A model generated the notes under the pieces. The model was given only the letters and a program-made list of their open reading frames with translations. It was not told the origin of the DNA and made no database searches. A DNA stretch of 64,000 bases from Neckera pumila. Its lineage: Eukaryota; Streptophyta; Bryopsida; Hypnales; Neckeraceae. Positions 40,170-52,045 of this stretch are shown in pieces (the stretch's first letter is position 1; every line of letters starts with the position of its first letter). Both the position numbers and the translations under genes were made by a program. The DNA lies in contig OZ018414.1 in the NCBI GenBank assembly GCA_963969595.1, positions 14,181,660 to 14,245,659 of the forward strand, read 5' to 3'.

Positions 40170-40970
40170 CCCTTAAGGACTAAGCACTCAAATTTTGAAC
40201 AACAAATGAACGCAATACATCCCAAGCACATAAAAATGTGTTTTTTTATCCATCAATTTTTTGAAGATTCATATGTTAGTTCTTTAAATTTGTCTATTAT
40301 AGATTCTGAAGACTTTGCTTTGTAAGTATCTTATATTTCAAAAGGTTTAGCTTCAAAAAATAAATTTTTCAGTTTATCCCCCCCTCCTTAAAAAATGACT
40401 TGAATAAAAATAGTAGAATAAAAATCTTCAAAATTATAGTCTTTTATTGAATTAAACTTTTGATATTTTTGAAAAAAAATAAAAACATTGGATGTAGATT
40501 GTTTATTACAGCATTGCAACCATTGTATTTGGCATTTTTTTATTCCATAAATAAATTCTTATCAATTTAATATTTTGAAGTATTCTCTACTTCTTACTGC
40601 TTATTAATTTTTTTCCTATATGTTGTACAATTCTAAATGATCTAAATTTTTTGACACCGTAGCCAACTTGATGTGAAGAATGAATCCAAAGAAGCACCAC
40701 CATTTTGGACATTTTTTCATAAAAATGTGACCTTGTAAAGTGCAGCTGTCCAATTTTTTGCATGTCCCAAAAAAATATTTTTGTAAATTCAAACGCTAAA
40801 ATCTTATAATCTACATGGTGGAAATTTCTGAAATCTTTTCCACATCTTCTCAAATCATTTCTACTACAAGATCCTATGATTAGATATGTCCAAAAACGTT
40901 TTTTTTTCCTAAAATTTGGTACTTATACTAGAAATGACAGTTTTGGAGTGTTTTTGGTGAAATAATATCC
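40170..40970 (+). mobile_element. Composite TTAA-type MITE (C-type left, B-type right)
   Basis: TTAA at 40166-40169, then CCCTTAAGGACTAAGC. Positions 40170-40435 follow subfamily C (38223 onward). Positions 40440-40960 follow subfamily B (39215-39750), including GGATGTAGATTGTTTATTAC and TATGTTGTACAATTC words. The right terminus is lost: similarity stops near 40970 without a GGGTTAA end. Confidence 0.7.
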
Positions 40971-41516
40971 TAAATGTAGAGATAGAATTTTATTAATTTT
41001 AGCTAGGTGGATCTTTTAGTGACCACCAAACCATAATATAATTGCTAGTTGCACTGAATTGGAATTCCTAAAAAGGAGGGGTGTATGAATTTTTGTATTT
41101 ATTGAAGTATGATTGGAGAGGATGAAGTTGCACTTCTAGAACACCTATTTGTGTCAAATTTGGAAAAATGAGATTATATTAGGTCTTAGGTCCAATACAT
41201 TGTATTACATAATGGAAGAATTTTATAGAAATGGAAAAATATTATAGCCACGTGGAAAAGAGTCGCAATGATAGGAAATGGGTGTCTATTGGGAGCATAA
41301 TAGTAGTTTTTATAATGACCGTGGCTTTCATATAGGATGATAGAGGTCTTTAATGGAAAAGAATTTCAGCTAAAAGTTCCTATCGCCTTGTACAATATAA
41401 GAAGATCTGAGGCTTCCAAATGCAAAGATATTTGTTGTGTTTCTATGCCAAGTGCAATTCCATAATGCAACTTCTTTATAGGTAGTACTACGCAATAAGT
41501 GCATATTACATGGCTT

Positions 41517-41737
41517 CACTACAAGAGAATGGGGTGCTTTCAGTGAGTTTTTAAGTATAGTCCTAGACATAAGACTTTAAGTAATGACCTTTAAGACAAT
41601 TTTTAGCAAAATTTACTAGAAATACATGTGTTTCTAATAAAATTTTGTTGAAAATTGCCTTAAAGGTCATTACTTAAAACCTTATGTCTAGGACTATATT
41701 TAAAAACTCAGTTAAAGCACTCCATTCTCTTGTAGTG
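41517..41737. mobile_element. CACTA-ended foldback MITE, 221 bp
   Basis: It begins CACTACAAGAGAATGG and ends in the exact inverse CCATTCTCTTGTAGTG, flanked by CTT on both sides (41514-41516 and 41738-41740), the 3-bp duplication expected of CACTA (En/Spm) elements. The two arms pair over almost their full length of about 95 bp with about 12 differences, so the transcript would fold into one hairpin. No coding region. Confidence 0.9.
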
Positions 41738-41827
41738 CTTATTCTTTTGCTTTCAGGTTGTGTCTTTATATTGGTACTGCACGAAAGGATAATGCAATAA
41801 TTTTGCTCTATTATGTTTTCTTCACCA

Positions 41828-41857
41828 GGGGGGGGGGGGGGGGGGGGGGGGGGGGGG
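41828..41857 (+). repeat. Homopolymer run of 30 G
   Basis: Thirty consecutive G. Length is likely unreliable in assembly. If real it would be strongly G-quadruplex-prone. Confidence 0.9.
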
Positions 41858-43779
41858 CGTGGGCTAGAAGAGATTTCATTTTAGCTATTGCTAAAAGAGT
41901 GATTACCTCTATTTTGATAGGACACATGTTGAAGAAGAAATTCCATTATCATTGCAGAAGGTGTAGAAGATTTAGGAATTGGACAACATTGCCATCTAGT
42001 AGTCATGACTATGGTGGCGGGAGTTATGGACGGCAAGACAACATGAAGATGGAATCATAGTGACAATGACTGAGTTCTCTATCCATTCCATCACCACAAG
42101 CTTACTCAATGAAATTCTTGTCAAGGTGGGTTGTGAATATTGGAATTTTTATACAACAACTCTTTGTTCTCCATACTTTACTTGACCAACAAAATTTCTT
42201 GACTCTGCCATATTCAAGTGGAACGAATGCATCCTTCATTAGAAGGAAGGAAGAGGGAGCACTTCTACTCTATTTGTTTAGGAGTCATTCAACAAATGTG
42301 TTGGGTTGGTAGTGTTGCCATAGAAAAGGGTTTGCTTATGGATTCCCCTCTTCCATCAACAAAGCTTTATACAATATCCGTGATATGGAGGAAGCCTTTA
42401 AGCCCACTAAATTGAACTCTCTAGAATTGCTAATAGATGAAAATTTGGGTATCATGTGGATAGAGGATAGCATGCTAGGGGAGTTTGTTGATCAATCCAA
42501 CCTCCAAGGGGATGAAAATGTCAATAGATTTGCAATTGGTGATGTCTGATGTAGCTCTCTTAGACCTTGAAATTTTTCTTTCAAATGACACACATCAACT
42601 CCTGACGCTGGCAATTGATTGATTATTTGGCAATATTGATCACATTCACAGCTATTCTGCAATACAATCGGAGGTGCAAATGATGCATGTCCCAAAATCA
42701 AGCCATTGGTATATGGAATCTATGTGATATAGTGCACAAAAAATTATAAGTGTAATGCTATCTTTGGTTGACACTGCTCCAAATTCATCCATAAGACAAT
42801 AGACCCTCCGGGTACATGTACCCTACAAAGTCCACATAACCTAAGTGAAAATAGACAAAGAAGTTGTTTATTGTGGAGGTGCAAGGGGGATTGAACCTAA
42901 TATACGCACAATTGAAATATGGGAATTCTTTCAAAGGTAGTTCCATTTGAGAGAATTTGGACCCTCTAAAGGGCCACGAGTTCCTATAAGTTCTCCAAAA
43001 TTTTTGCGCAGTTCCCAACTGCTGAAATTGTGCCACTTCAGCAAGGTGATATGGCCAAACTTCGGCCACATGAGATTTCAAAATAAATAAATAAATAAAA
43101 TAAATTCTTAATACATTTTTCTGACAGCCCATATCATTGTTCACAGCATGGGGATAGATTGGGGAACAAGCCTAAAACGACCCTTTCTTGGCCCCAAATC
43201 CCTTCTAATGCATTATGAACATCCTCAAGGGAAGATTGTAGTAGCAAATCTGGTTGAGAGTTCCACAATAAATGAAGGACAATAAAAAAGAGTCAAGCAA
43301 TAGAGATTGTCCGGACCACGGGAAGTAGGGCGCATGGAATAGGACTAATGAGGAGATAGAGAGGTCAAAGAGGCTTTGCTATGTGTATTGTAGACTAGTG
43401 GCTTGTGATGCATGGTTGTTCATTCCATCTCAAATTTGATAAAGGACTTACAAATCTAGTAGGTAAAAGGGGTGTATTTCGTAAGTTCCATTCCAAGATG
43501 AGTCGGGTACTTATGGCAGCTTCATTACAGGCGATGGAGGCCCTAGAGATGCATTGGCTAGGCAATCCACAATGATGGATGACACCTCAAGACAACATCG
43601 ACTCGATACTTCGAGTACATGAAGCTTTGCTCAAAGAGTATACGCTAATGAGCTAGGAGTAGAGATTGCCAAATTGGATGGAGACATATCTATCGTTGAA
43701 GTCAATATAGTGAAGGACACAATGTATCCAATGCACTACACAAGTATAAGTCATCCTTGAAAGATTCATATACCGTTCA
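41858..43779. other. Spacer, possible decayed coding remnants
   Basis: Positions 42000-42550 and 43400-43720 have less extreme AT content and read loosely like decayed coding DNA, but I could not match any family or keep one frame. A short (AATA)n run lies near 43082. No supported gene. Confidence 0.4.
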
Positions 43780-44666
43780 CCCCTAAAGTTTCATGACTAT
43801 GTTTTCACCAAAAATGCTCTAAAACTGTCATTTTGAGTACAAGTACCAAGTTTTGAAAAGAAATTTTTTTCAGACACATGTGACCATGGGATCTTGTAGT
43901 ACACTAACTTGAAAACATGTGGAAAAAACATCAGACATTTCCATTATGTGGATTGAAAGATATGAACATTTGAAATTACAAAAAACCTGGCAGCTGCACT
44001 TTACATGCTCATTTCTATGAATAAATGTCCAAAATGGTGGTTCTTCTTTGGATTCATTAGACAAGTTGGTTACATGCTTGAAAAATTTCAGATCATTTGG
44101 AATTTTACAACATAGGAAAAAAATAGTAACTAGAAAGAAATTGAGAATGACTCAAAAATACAAAATTGTTAAGAATTTATTTATGGAATTGAAAAATACC
44201 AATCCAATGGTCGTAATGTTGTAATAAACAATCTACATCCTATAATTTTATTTTTTTCCAATTTTTTTGAAAACTGGGTTAAACAACCTCAAAGTTTATT
44301 TTAGAGTAGAGAGTCTATAAGTGCTTGCAAACTAAAACTCCTCATAACTTTCACCTCATTGATCAAAATGGAATGATTAAAAGCTTTTCATGTATATATA
44401 AATCTAGAAAACCAATTTCAAATTTTTGTTTCCAAAAAAAGCAATTTTTTTTATTTGCCCAGATTGCCCATTTATGAAAACTAGTAACATATTAGGTCAT
44501 AACTTTTGACTCATATTTTCAAATGTTATGAAATTTAGTGCACATGAAAGATATTCCTTGTCCATACCTTCTCTTAGAATTTGGCCTAAAATTTGAAAAT
44601 CCTCATTCACGCCAGCTTGCTCAAAATTTCTATGTTGCCAAACAATGCATGTTCGTCCTTTAGGGG
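43780..44666 (-). mobile_element. TTAA-type MITE, subfamily B
   Basis: It begins CCCCTAAAGTTTCATGAC and ends GTCCTTTAGGGG. The left flank is TTCA (43776-43779; one base from TTAA) and the right flank TTAA (44667-44670). It has the same orientation and sequence as 11543-12462. Length 887 bp. Confidence 0.87.
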
Positions 44667-45896
44667 TTAATTTCAATGCCTTGGGGAGGGAACATTTGAT
44701 AGTTTTGTAAATTGGCTTTAAGTGGTGTTGGATGTTGATTTGGATTGTGAAGTTAACCAAATAAAGTACTTGGTTGATTTTGGAAGTACTTTTTGTTGCT
44801 GCTAGAGAATGTTTTAATTTGGATATGACCCGAATGTTGTAGCCAATTCGCGGTCGAGGTTCAAGTATTTTCACTACTAGAAAACCATGACCAAATCAAC
44901 AGAAAATCAACTGATTTCTGTTGTTTCGTGCACTGGAATGACCATTTTCATTGATTTTTGAACTTTTTGTTAATACCAACAAAAGGCTGCCAATTTTCTG
45001 TTGATTTTAATAGTGGAATGACCAAACCAACAACATCTTGTTGAATTTAGAATTTTTTTGGAATCTTTGGAATCTTTGGAATCTTTTGGAATCTTTGAGA
45101 ATATTTAGATTCAACTAAATCCGGAGTACAATTTATAAGATTTTGGAAGACTGTGGGTTGTTTTTGTACCTTTAGCATTATGTAGGACAAGCCTAGCACA
45201 TTGATGTCAAATAATTAACTAATCTTTAAAGCCCCAAAGCATAATTTCAATCCGTTTTCTATTTTTGGATGGACCCTCTACAATGCAATATTTGTCCAAA
45301 TGATTCTTGTAAAATATTTTTTTTAAAGATGTGTTTTACTACTGGCTCAATGCCTATAAAATTTTAGACCAATCCAATTAAGTGGTGAGTAAAAGTTACT
45401 CCGTATATTTGAAAAGGTCATTTTTTTTTTAAACAAGTGGATTAGGCAACCAAGACAAGTAGGTGTAATTGGTTTGAAATTCTTTTTATATACTTTCAAC
45501 AAGATTGTTAATTAACAAAATCTCCAAAGTTAGAAGACATTCAAGCACAAATTTTTTTCCAAGTTCCAATAATAATATTTGACACTCATTTCCAAGAGTG
45601 CCCAACATTAGAAAATGAAGATTAGCAATATACACCCTTACACAAAACTAGAAAAATCATAATCATTCAATTTCAAAATCGGACTGTGATGCTAAAACAA
45701 GATTTCAAAAAGAATTTAAAACAAATATGAACTATCAAAAATGTTAACTTGATAACTTTGAATTTAACTTCAAAATATTGTTGACACAAAAACTTAGTGC
45801 CTTTACCATTTCAAAGTTAGACACCACAATTGGAATTTTAAATATAATCACCTTTAATTTTTTAACTTAAATCATTCAAAAATTCAGTGTTTTTTC

Positions 45897-46252
45897 AATT
45901 CAGTAGACTTTGGCGGTCATTTTGGCATAGTAGAATAATTTTTTTCAAAAAACTTTGAACCAAGAAAAGTTGAAGAATCAAGCTAGCTTTCACCTCCAAA
46001 AATCCGTTTTTGGTTTTGATCCTCCAATCAAAAGTTATGGACAAAAATCAGAGAGGGATAGCAAGAAACTTTTTTTTTACATTTTCAAACACCTTCTCTG
46101 ATTTTTGTTCATAACTATTGATTGGAGGCTCAAAACCACAAACAGATTTTTGGAGGTGAAATTTAGCTTTATTTTTCAACTTTTCTTAGTTCAAAGATTT
46201 TTGAATAAAGTTGTTTTACAATGTCCAAATGGCCTCCAAAGTCTGCTGAACT
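45897..46252. repeat. Long hairpin: two inverted arms of about 172 bp, 7-bp loop
   Basis: The left arm (45897-46073) contains CACCTCCAAAAATCCGTTTT and CCTCCAATCAAAAGTTATGG. The right arm (46081-46252) has the same words inverted with roughly 10% differences. A transcript would form a near-continuous double-stranded RNA. The right arm is homologous to 12467-12640 in the foldback element at 11036-13133. Confidence 0.88.
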
Positions 46253-46324
46253 TACAAAGCAAATAAAAACCAATGCAAAAACTAGTTATATAGAATTCTA
46301 CATCTAGTATAGTCACTTAATACT

Positions 46325-46400
46325 TTGCATGGGGCAATGGCTAAGAGCCTTGGACCTCAACCATGAGATCCAAGGTTCTCAGTCCCATGGCGGCACCCGC
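46325..46400 (+). other. tRNA-like segment (possible SINE head)
   Basis: The segment contains TGGCTAAGAGCC (resembling a pol III A box) and, about 35 bp on, GGTTCTCAGTCCC (resembling a B box with an extra base). The stems do not form a convincing cloverleaf, so it is not called a tRNA gene. It could be the 5' part of a tRNA-derived SINE. Confidence 0.25.
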
Positions 46401-46708
46401 CTACGTGGTGGGCTACCTAGGTGGCATCGCCACATGGCGGGCTGCCTAGGTGGTGGGGCCATGTAGGGATTGCCTAGGTGGCCTTGCCATGTGGCTGCTG
46501 CCCACAATTTCCGGGCAGCTCAAATAAGTATTTTTTAATAAGAAAAAAGAAAAAAGAAATCCCTTGTAAAAATGGCCATAACAACAGTAAAAAATCAACA
46601 GATTTGAGTTGATCCTTGGCCAAAACAATGTGTCCAAAACAATAGATGCAATCAACAGATTTGAGTTGAAATTCTGTTGTTTCGGTCACAAATTTTCTAG
46701 TAGTGTTT

Positions 46709-47809
46709 CTCAAATGTCTGCATGTTCTTGAAAATGTCATTGTCTATATAGATCAACGAGATATGTTTCTATTGTGATCATATCCATTATTTTTCCAAAT
46801 AAAAGAAAAAAAACATTTTTGATTTAAAAGTACTTTTTGCTAATTTGTCATACTTTTATGCTTTGAATACTATGCAGTATCCAAACTTAGTAATTTAGAG
46901 ATGAAATTTCTTTGGTCTATTTCCACAATAGGTGGGCATACTCCTACTAAGGGACATCTAAAAATGGATTATTTTATATCCTATATTTTTGTGCAAATAG
47001 GACTCTTTGGCACAAGCACTTCTGAACATTGAAGATGGTTTTGAGCTCATTCTTTTGGTGAAATTTGATCACCATTAAGTCCTCACAAATTGCCAATTTT
47101 TTGTTTTTTTCCAATGTGGTAGATTTATTATAAATGAAAAGCTTGACATGCCTCTTTTTTATGAAAAATTGGGACATAGTATTGGTCGGTACAACTAAGG
47201 CTCCATAGTATTCATGAAGGATACTTGTTGATAGTACAATATATTTAAATCTACAATACATTAGAAAAAATTCCGACCCTCGAAGGGGTTGTCAGAATCT
47301 GACTTAGGCACCCTCGGGGTGCAATTATGGAACACTAAGAAAAAAAAAAAAAAAAATTAGTTTTTTTTTGAAAAAAAATAATTAAAAAAATTTCAAGTCT
47401 GATGTGGCGCTGACGTGGCATCCCTCATGCCATGTTGGATTTCACTTTTGAGAAAAAAAATTAATTTTTTTTCCCTTATTGCACTTGCTTTCGCGGCCCC
47501 TTCCAGGGCTGAAATTTTTTGTAATGTGATTGAAGGCCCAAAATTGACCAATGAGCTTTCCTTTCTAGTACTCATAGTATTCAACGCCAAAATCCCAATT
47601 ATTGGCAAAATGCTACAAAAATGACTAGTGTTTCTTGCAATCACCCTTGTACACTAGCAAAAACCTCATGAAGATTTGTTGTAGCTTTTCAACATCTATA
47701 GCAATAATGAAAGATGATATAAGGGGAGAAATTCACAAAAGTATGTACATAGACCGTTGTATAGTAAGTGATGTCTAGGTAGACACAATGTTGGTTAGTT
47801 TGCTATTTT
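46709..47809. other. AT-rich spacer with A-runs
   Basis: No gene found. A poly-A tract (about 47339-47357) is followed by T-rich and A-rich runs. A C/G-richer patch occurs at 47470-47520. Nothing was recognised. Confidence 0.5.
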
Positions 47810-47812
47810 AGT

Positions 47813-48030
47813 CACTAGAAGAAAACTGCGTTGGAACCTAGGAAAACACGTGAGATTGGTTTTGTTGAGTTCCTAGTTTCTAACTCAGATTTTTGCATTC
47901 CAACGCGTTTCTGCGTTGCAATTCCAATGCAGAAACGCGTTGGAACACAAAAATTTGCGTTAGAAACTAGAAACTCAACAAAACCAATCCCACGCATTTT
48001 CCTAGGTTCCAACGCAGTTTTCTTCTAGTG
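47813..48030. mobile_element. CACTA-like palindromic foldback MITE, 218 bp
   Basis: It begins CACTAGAAGAAAACTGCG and ends in the exact inverse, flanked by AGT on both sides (47810-47812 and 48031-48033). The entire element is nearly palindromic, arms of about 105 bp meeting at an AACGCGTTTCTGC-type centre. Both strands therefore give almost the same 65-codon open frame, an artefact of symmetry rather than a gene. Confidence 0.92.
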
Positions 48031-48033
48031 AGT

Positions 48034-49398
48034 GAATCCGGACATCCGATAGAGACTAGCAGAATCTGTGTTATTTGAAATAACAACCATAAAGTTATCG
48101 CCATTCCTACATCGCCAATGCAGATCCATTATTCCAAGAATATACGTGGCATGGATATGCAAGCCTAATTGAAGGGTGATTTTTTTATATAGATAGTCAC
48201 CAAGAAATGGTGGCACCACATATATTCTTTTGGCTTGAATGTTGCCTTGACAAATACTTTCATTATCTATTATGAAACATACAAATACAAGAACGTGCAT
48301 GCAAAGACACATCATGAGTTCTAGTTGAAGGTACATTGCATATGGGCTCATAGAGGTAGACATTCTAGACCCTTGGACTTAACAACATAGCCTTGCACGT
48401 GGTCAAATTCTGCATCATTCTTATCATGATCAGAGAAGGCGGATGTGCTCAATATACAAGAAAAGCAGTATATAGAGGTTTAGAACATGCAATAGAAGTC
48501 CAGTACTATAACTTGGACATTGTTTTCTTAAACACCATTGGGGGGTGCTTTGATTGATGCCGCAATTGGTTTTATATAATGGTTATTGCTAAGGATCTTG
48601 CCAAGATTTAAATCCATGATTTGTTGATAGTTAGAGAAAATAAGGGCGATTATAGCGCTCATATACCTAGGTTTTATTGAAAATCAAGCTTACGTCTATT
48701 GCAACTAAAGTTTGTGGGTTGTTTTAGTTACAACACTGAATCATAGGGAGCCCTAAAGGTCTATCATATCTCAAAACGGTAGTGGTTGCAACAACCGTGT
48801 GACGATTTTTTGTTTTTGAGGTTCATATTTTGATGATTATTTTATGAAATTAAAAAGCCATTTTGTTTGCTGCACAATACCATTGTCAAGAGTATATGAA
48901 TATTACATCATATATGTATGCTACTAGCTTGCTATAGATAAAAAGAAATTACCTTGTCTTTAGTTGAATTTGAATGTGTCCTTATAGTTCTATTGGAAGT
49001 TCTTGGGAACATTTAAGGGTACTTGGGGACCTCTTCTGGAACCTCTGTTGAGCATACATGAGAACAAGGAGAATGGACCGCAAATCCACCAAGCCTTGGA
49101 AAGGAAGGCACAATTGTAAGAAGATAAGACAAAAAAATGTATGTGGAGGGAGAAATCTTGCACTTTGCATATGGAAGCTATTTTAGGCGCATTTCACACG
49201 CTTCCTACAACTCCTAACCATTGATTATGAAAGTTGTTTTAAGGACCACATAAACACTTCCGCACTTATCTTTCCACTGAGCAAGTCACTAAAATATTCA
49301 AAGAAATTGTAGTGAAATAAAGAATGCACATAAAAGAAAATGCACCTATTCATTCTTAAGTTTTTGCTAACTATCTTTACAATAGGGTTGCATCTTCT
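48034..49398. other. Spacer, nothing recognised
   Basis: Several short open frames without motifs. No repeat shared with other parts of the window was noticed. Confidence 0.5.
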
Positions 49399-49978
49399 AG
49401 TATTAACTCGGGGGGTCCACTATCTTAAGGGTTTATATATCACGTGCGACCAAGGGGTAATATTTTGGGGGTTATTTTGATGGAGGGGACCAATTAAATA
49501 GACCCTATAATTACCTAATTTTCTAATTTGGCCTATTTTTTAGTACCCTTCACTTACTTTAAATTCAAAAGAGAAGGCATTTTTTCATACCCTATCTTCA
49601 TTATAATGAATTTTTTTCTATTAGACAACAATGTGTTCAAATAGTCATAAGTAGGTTGCAATCCCATATTCATGGGTTTAGGGGCAATTCTCATTGAATT
49701 TGCATGTCAAATTCTTACGCGTCCACATCACCACACACCATTTACAATACCACATATGGCCCTTTTGTGATGAAAATGATTTAATTTTTGCTGAATTAGA
49801 GCTTCACATTGGCTACTTGTAACATTATGCAAATTCAATGAGTTTCCTAGAAATCACAACTGCAAACATCTTCCAAAACCTCCACAAACAATATTGATAA
49901 CATACAAAACAGAAATTGGATGAACCTCTATGAACAATATGCATAACATACAAGAAGCTCTTGCACTAGCATTTCGTA

Positions 49979-50107
49979 AAATACACAAAGATTGATAACA
50001 TACACAAAGATTGATAACATACACAAAGACTGATAACATACACAAAGATTGATAACATACAAATAGTTCCCTAATATACACAAAGATTGAGAACATACAC
50101 AAAGCTT
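49979..50107 (+). repeat. Subterminal tandem repeat, unit of about 19 bp
   Basis: At least five tandem units of ACACAAAGATTGATAACAT with variants, followed by looser copies of CATACA(C/A)AAAG to about 50250. It lies 570 bp inside the left end of the 8.5-kb element. Subterminal repeats are often transposase-binding or simply satellite-like; its role is unknown. Confidence 0.85.
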
Positions 50108-50759
50108 CCTCACATACAATAAGCAAAAATTTACATACAAAAAGTTGGTTTACAGTACCCATTTGCCAACATACAGAAAGCTCATAGACTGCCTATTCAT
50201 TACATATAGAAAGAGCAATAAGATTGATTCATAACATGCACAAAGCTCGTTATACTATAGAGCATCTTATTTTTACAATGTGCAACAAAACTGATTTTCC
50301 AAGATAAAGTTGCAAATCTAGAATGTTGTCATTTACTTCTCTTAAAAAACAAGAGGCATTCATCTCAAACAACACTGTGCATCAATTTCAAAATTAGTGG
50401 CAAGCAAATGTTTTAGGAAGGAAATCAAGAGAGCTCATCTCTGTACACCAGCAGTCAAATTTGTATCAATGATGAACCTAAATTTTGTGTTCCATGTGTT
50501 TAGGAACACATGGAACACCAAAAAAAATATGGAATACCAAAAATGAAAGGAAATACCCTGAAACTATTCCCATCTGAATACTGGGAAAAAAATATCCTAG
50601 CCGCCACGAGATGCTGAATTCCTTTGCTTGGACCCTAAAACCTAAGTCATCCTGCAAAAATGCCTGCACAGATAGAAAATCCTCGCCCAAAACTACTGCT
50701 TAGCGGTTGAAGCAAAAGAACACAACTGTAGGACATCCACAAAACTACAAAAAAGAAAA

Positions 50760-52045
50760 ATGGAATCAAAGACACCTACGGCTCCTCTGATTTGGTGCCA
50801 CCCACGTCAAGTCGCAACAATGCCAATCCACACTGTCCAAGACAAAGGTTTGAACTGCCACCCCCGCCCAAGCACGTCGCAAAGTATGGACAACTCGGTT
50901 GTGGACAGCTCTTGCAACGGAGCCAATCGAAACCGGTTCGGAATTGGCTTCTCCAACGCCTAGGTGTTTGTGAACAACTCCAAGAGCTGATCAAAGCAGT
51001 CGACCACAAAGCGATGCCTCGACGTCCTCCTACGGTGCCCCTCCCACTTCAAATCGAACTGCGCCAATCTGAGCGCAGCATACTTAGCCGAGGAGGCCAC
51101 GGAGTCCCGCCAGTCCTTCTTCACCTCCATCAGGGCCGCCAAAAATTTGAGGCCCGCAACTCTGTCTCGCGACCCCAATTGAGAATTCTCCCACCCCAGT
51201 CTGAAGCCCTCGCCTGTCGCAATAGCCAGGGCACAAGGACGTCTGCTGCGATAGCGCCGACTTGTTCCGCAACCGCAATTTGGCGCTCCTCCTCAGCCGC
51301 CGTTGCTGAGGCCCTATCCACAGCAAACGCGACGAAGTGAGGACGAGGCGGAAACGAAATTGAAAAACCCAAAAAAACCCCGCGACCACAAACATTCACA
51401 CGCAACGGGGAGGGGCAAACCACAAAGCACATGAACGCGACAAGGAAGGGTTTTGATTTACAAACCATGCTTCCCGGTTCAAGGCGCAATCGATCGATTT
51501 CTCCTCCGTCATTGCCGTTGACAAATTGCGACGCTGCAGCATTGATGCGATTAGCAAATTGGGGCTAGCCGCCTTCTGATTGGGCGATTCCTTCGTTGCC
51601 TCCGCCACACGAAGAAGCCCCGCGGCGACTGAAGTCTCACCCCCGTCATGAGAAAACGACGCATTCGCCATCGCCAATTTGCAAAACCCAGAACCCAAAA
51701 ACCATACGGAAGAGAAAAGAAGAACATCACGAAGCAGAAGGAGAATGGATACAACAATGCGCGGAGCAAAAGGAGAATGGGCAGAACAATGCGCACAACA
51801 AAAAGCAAGAGCTCAAAGGAAATGGGCGAACAATGCAGGAAGATATGGATTTGAGGAAGACAAGCGCTGGAAAATTGGGGAAGAGGGAAAAAATTTCATA
51901 CCCAACTTGTCTTCTCAAGCTCAAATTCTCAGGGGACAGAATCATTGATGAGGATCCCAAGCCGCTACTTTTCAGATTCCAGCCAAAATACTCGTCCCAT
52001 CGGCGAGGACAAATTCCAGTCAAAAACATGCATACATGATTGCCA
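50760..52045 (-). other. GC-rich, coding-like segment inside the 8.5-kb element
   Basis: GC content and codon texture rise sharply here compared with both sides. On the minus strand an open frame can be followed from about 51260 to a stop near 50962. It includes RVAGLKFLAALMEVKKDWRD, then ASSAKYAALRLAQFDLKWEG, and ends FDQLLELFTNT. Another frame at 51130-51300 reads ATAAEEERQIAVAEQVGAIA. I recognise no family. It may be a second gene of the transposon or a host gene fragment captured by it. Frames change, so it is either spliced or decayed. Confidence 0.4.

Larger units (their letters stand above)
44872..46705. mobile_element. Non-autonomous CACTA-type element, 1.83 kb
   Basis: It begins CACTACTAGAAAA and ends TTTTCTAGTAGTG, flanked by TTT on both sides (44869-44871 and 46706-46708). 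The CACTACWAGAAAA end is typical of En/Spm elements. Subterminal regions hold repeated CAACAGAA/TTCTGTTG words in both orientations, as in transposase-binding regions of this superfamily. No transposase gene is inside. The interior carries a dispersed repeat (45580-45790, partner at 26580), a large perfect-looking hairpin (45897-46252), and a GC-richer tract at 46380-46500. Confidence 0.85.

Noticed and set aside
47815..48028. Two near-identical 65-codon frames on opposite strands
   Set aside because: A consequence of the palindromic MITE; the same sequence is read twice.
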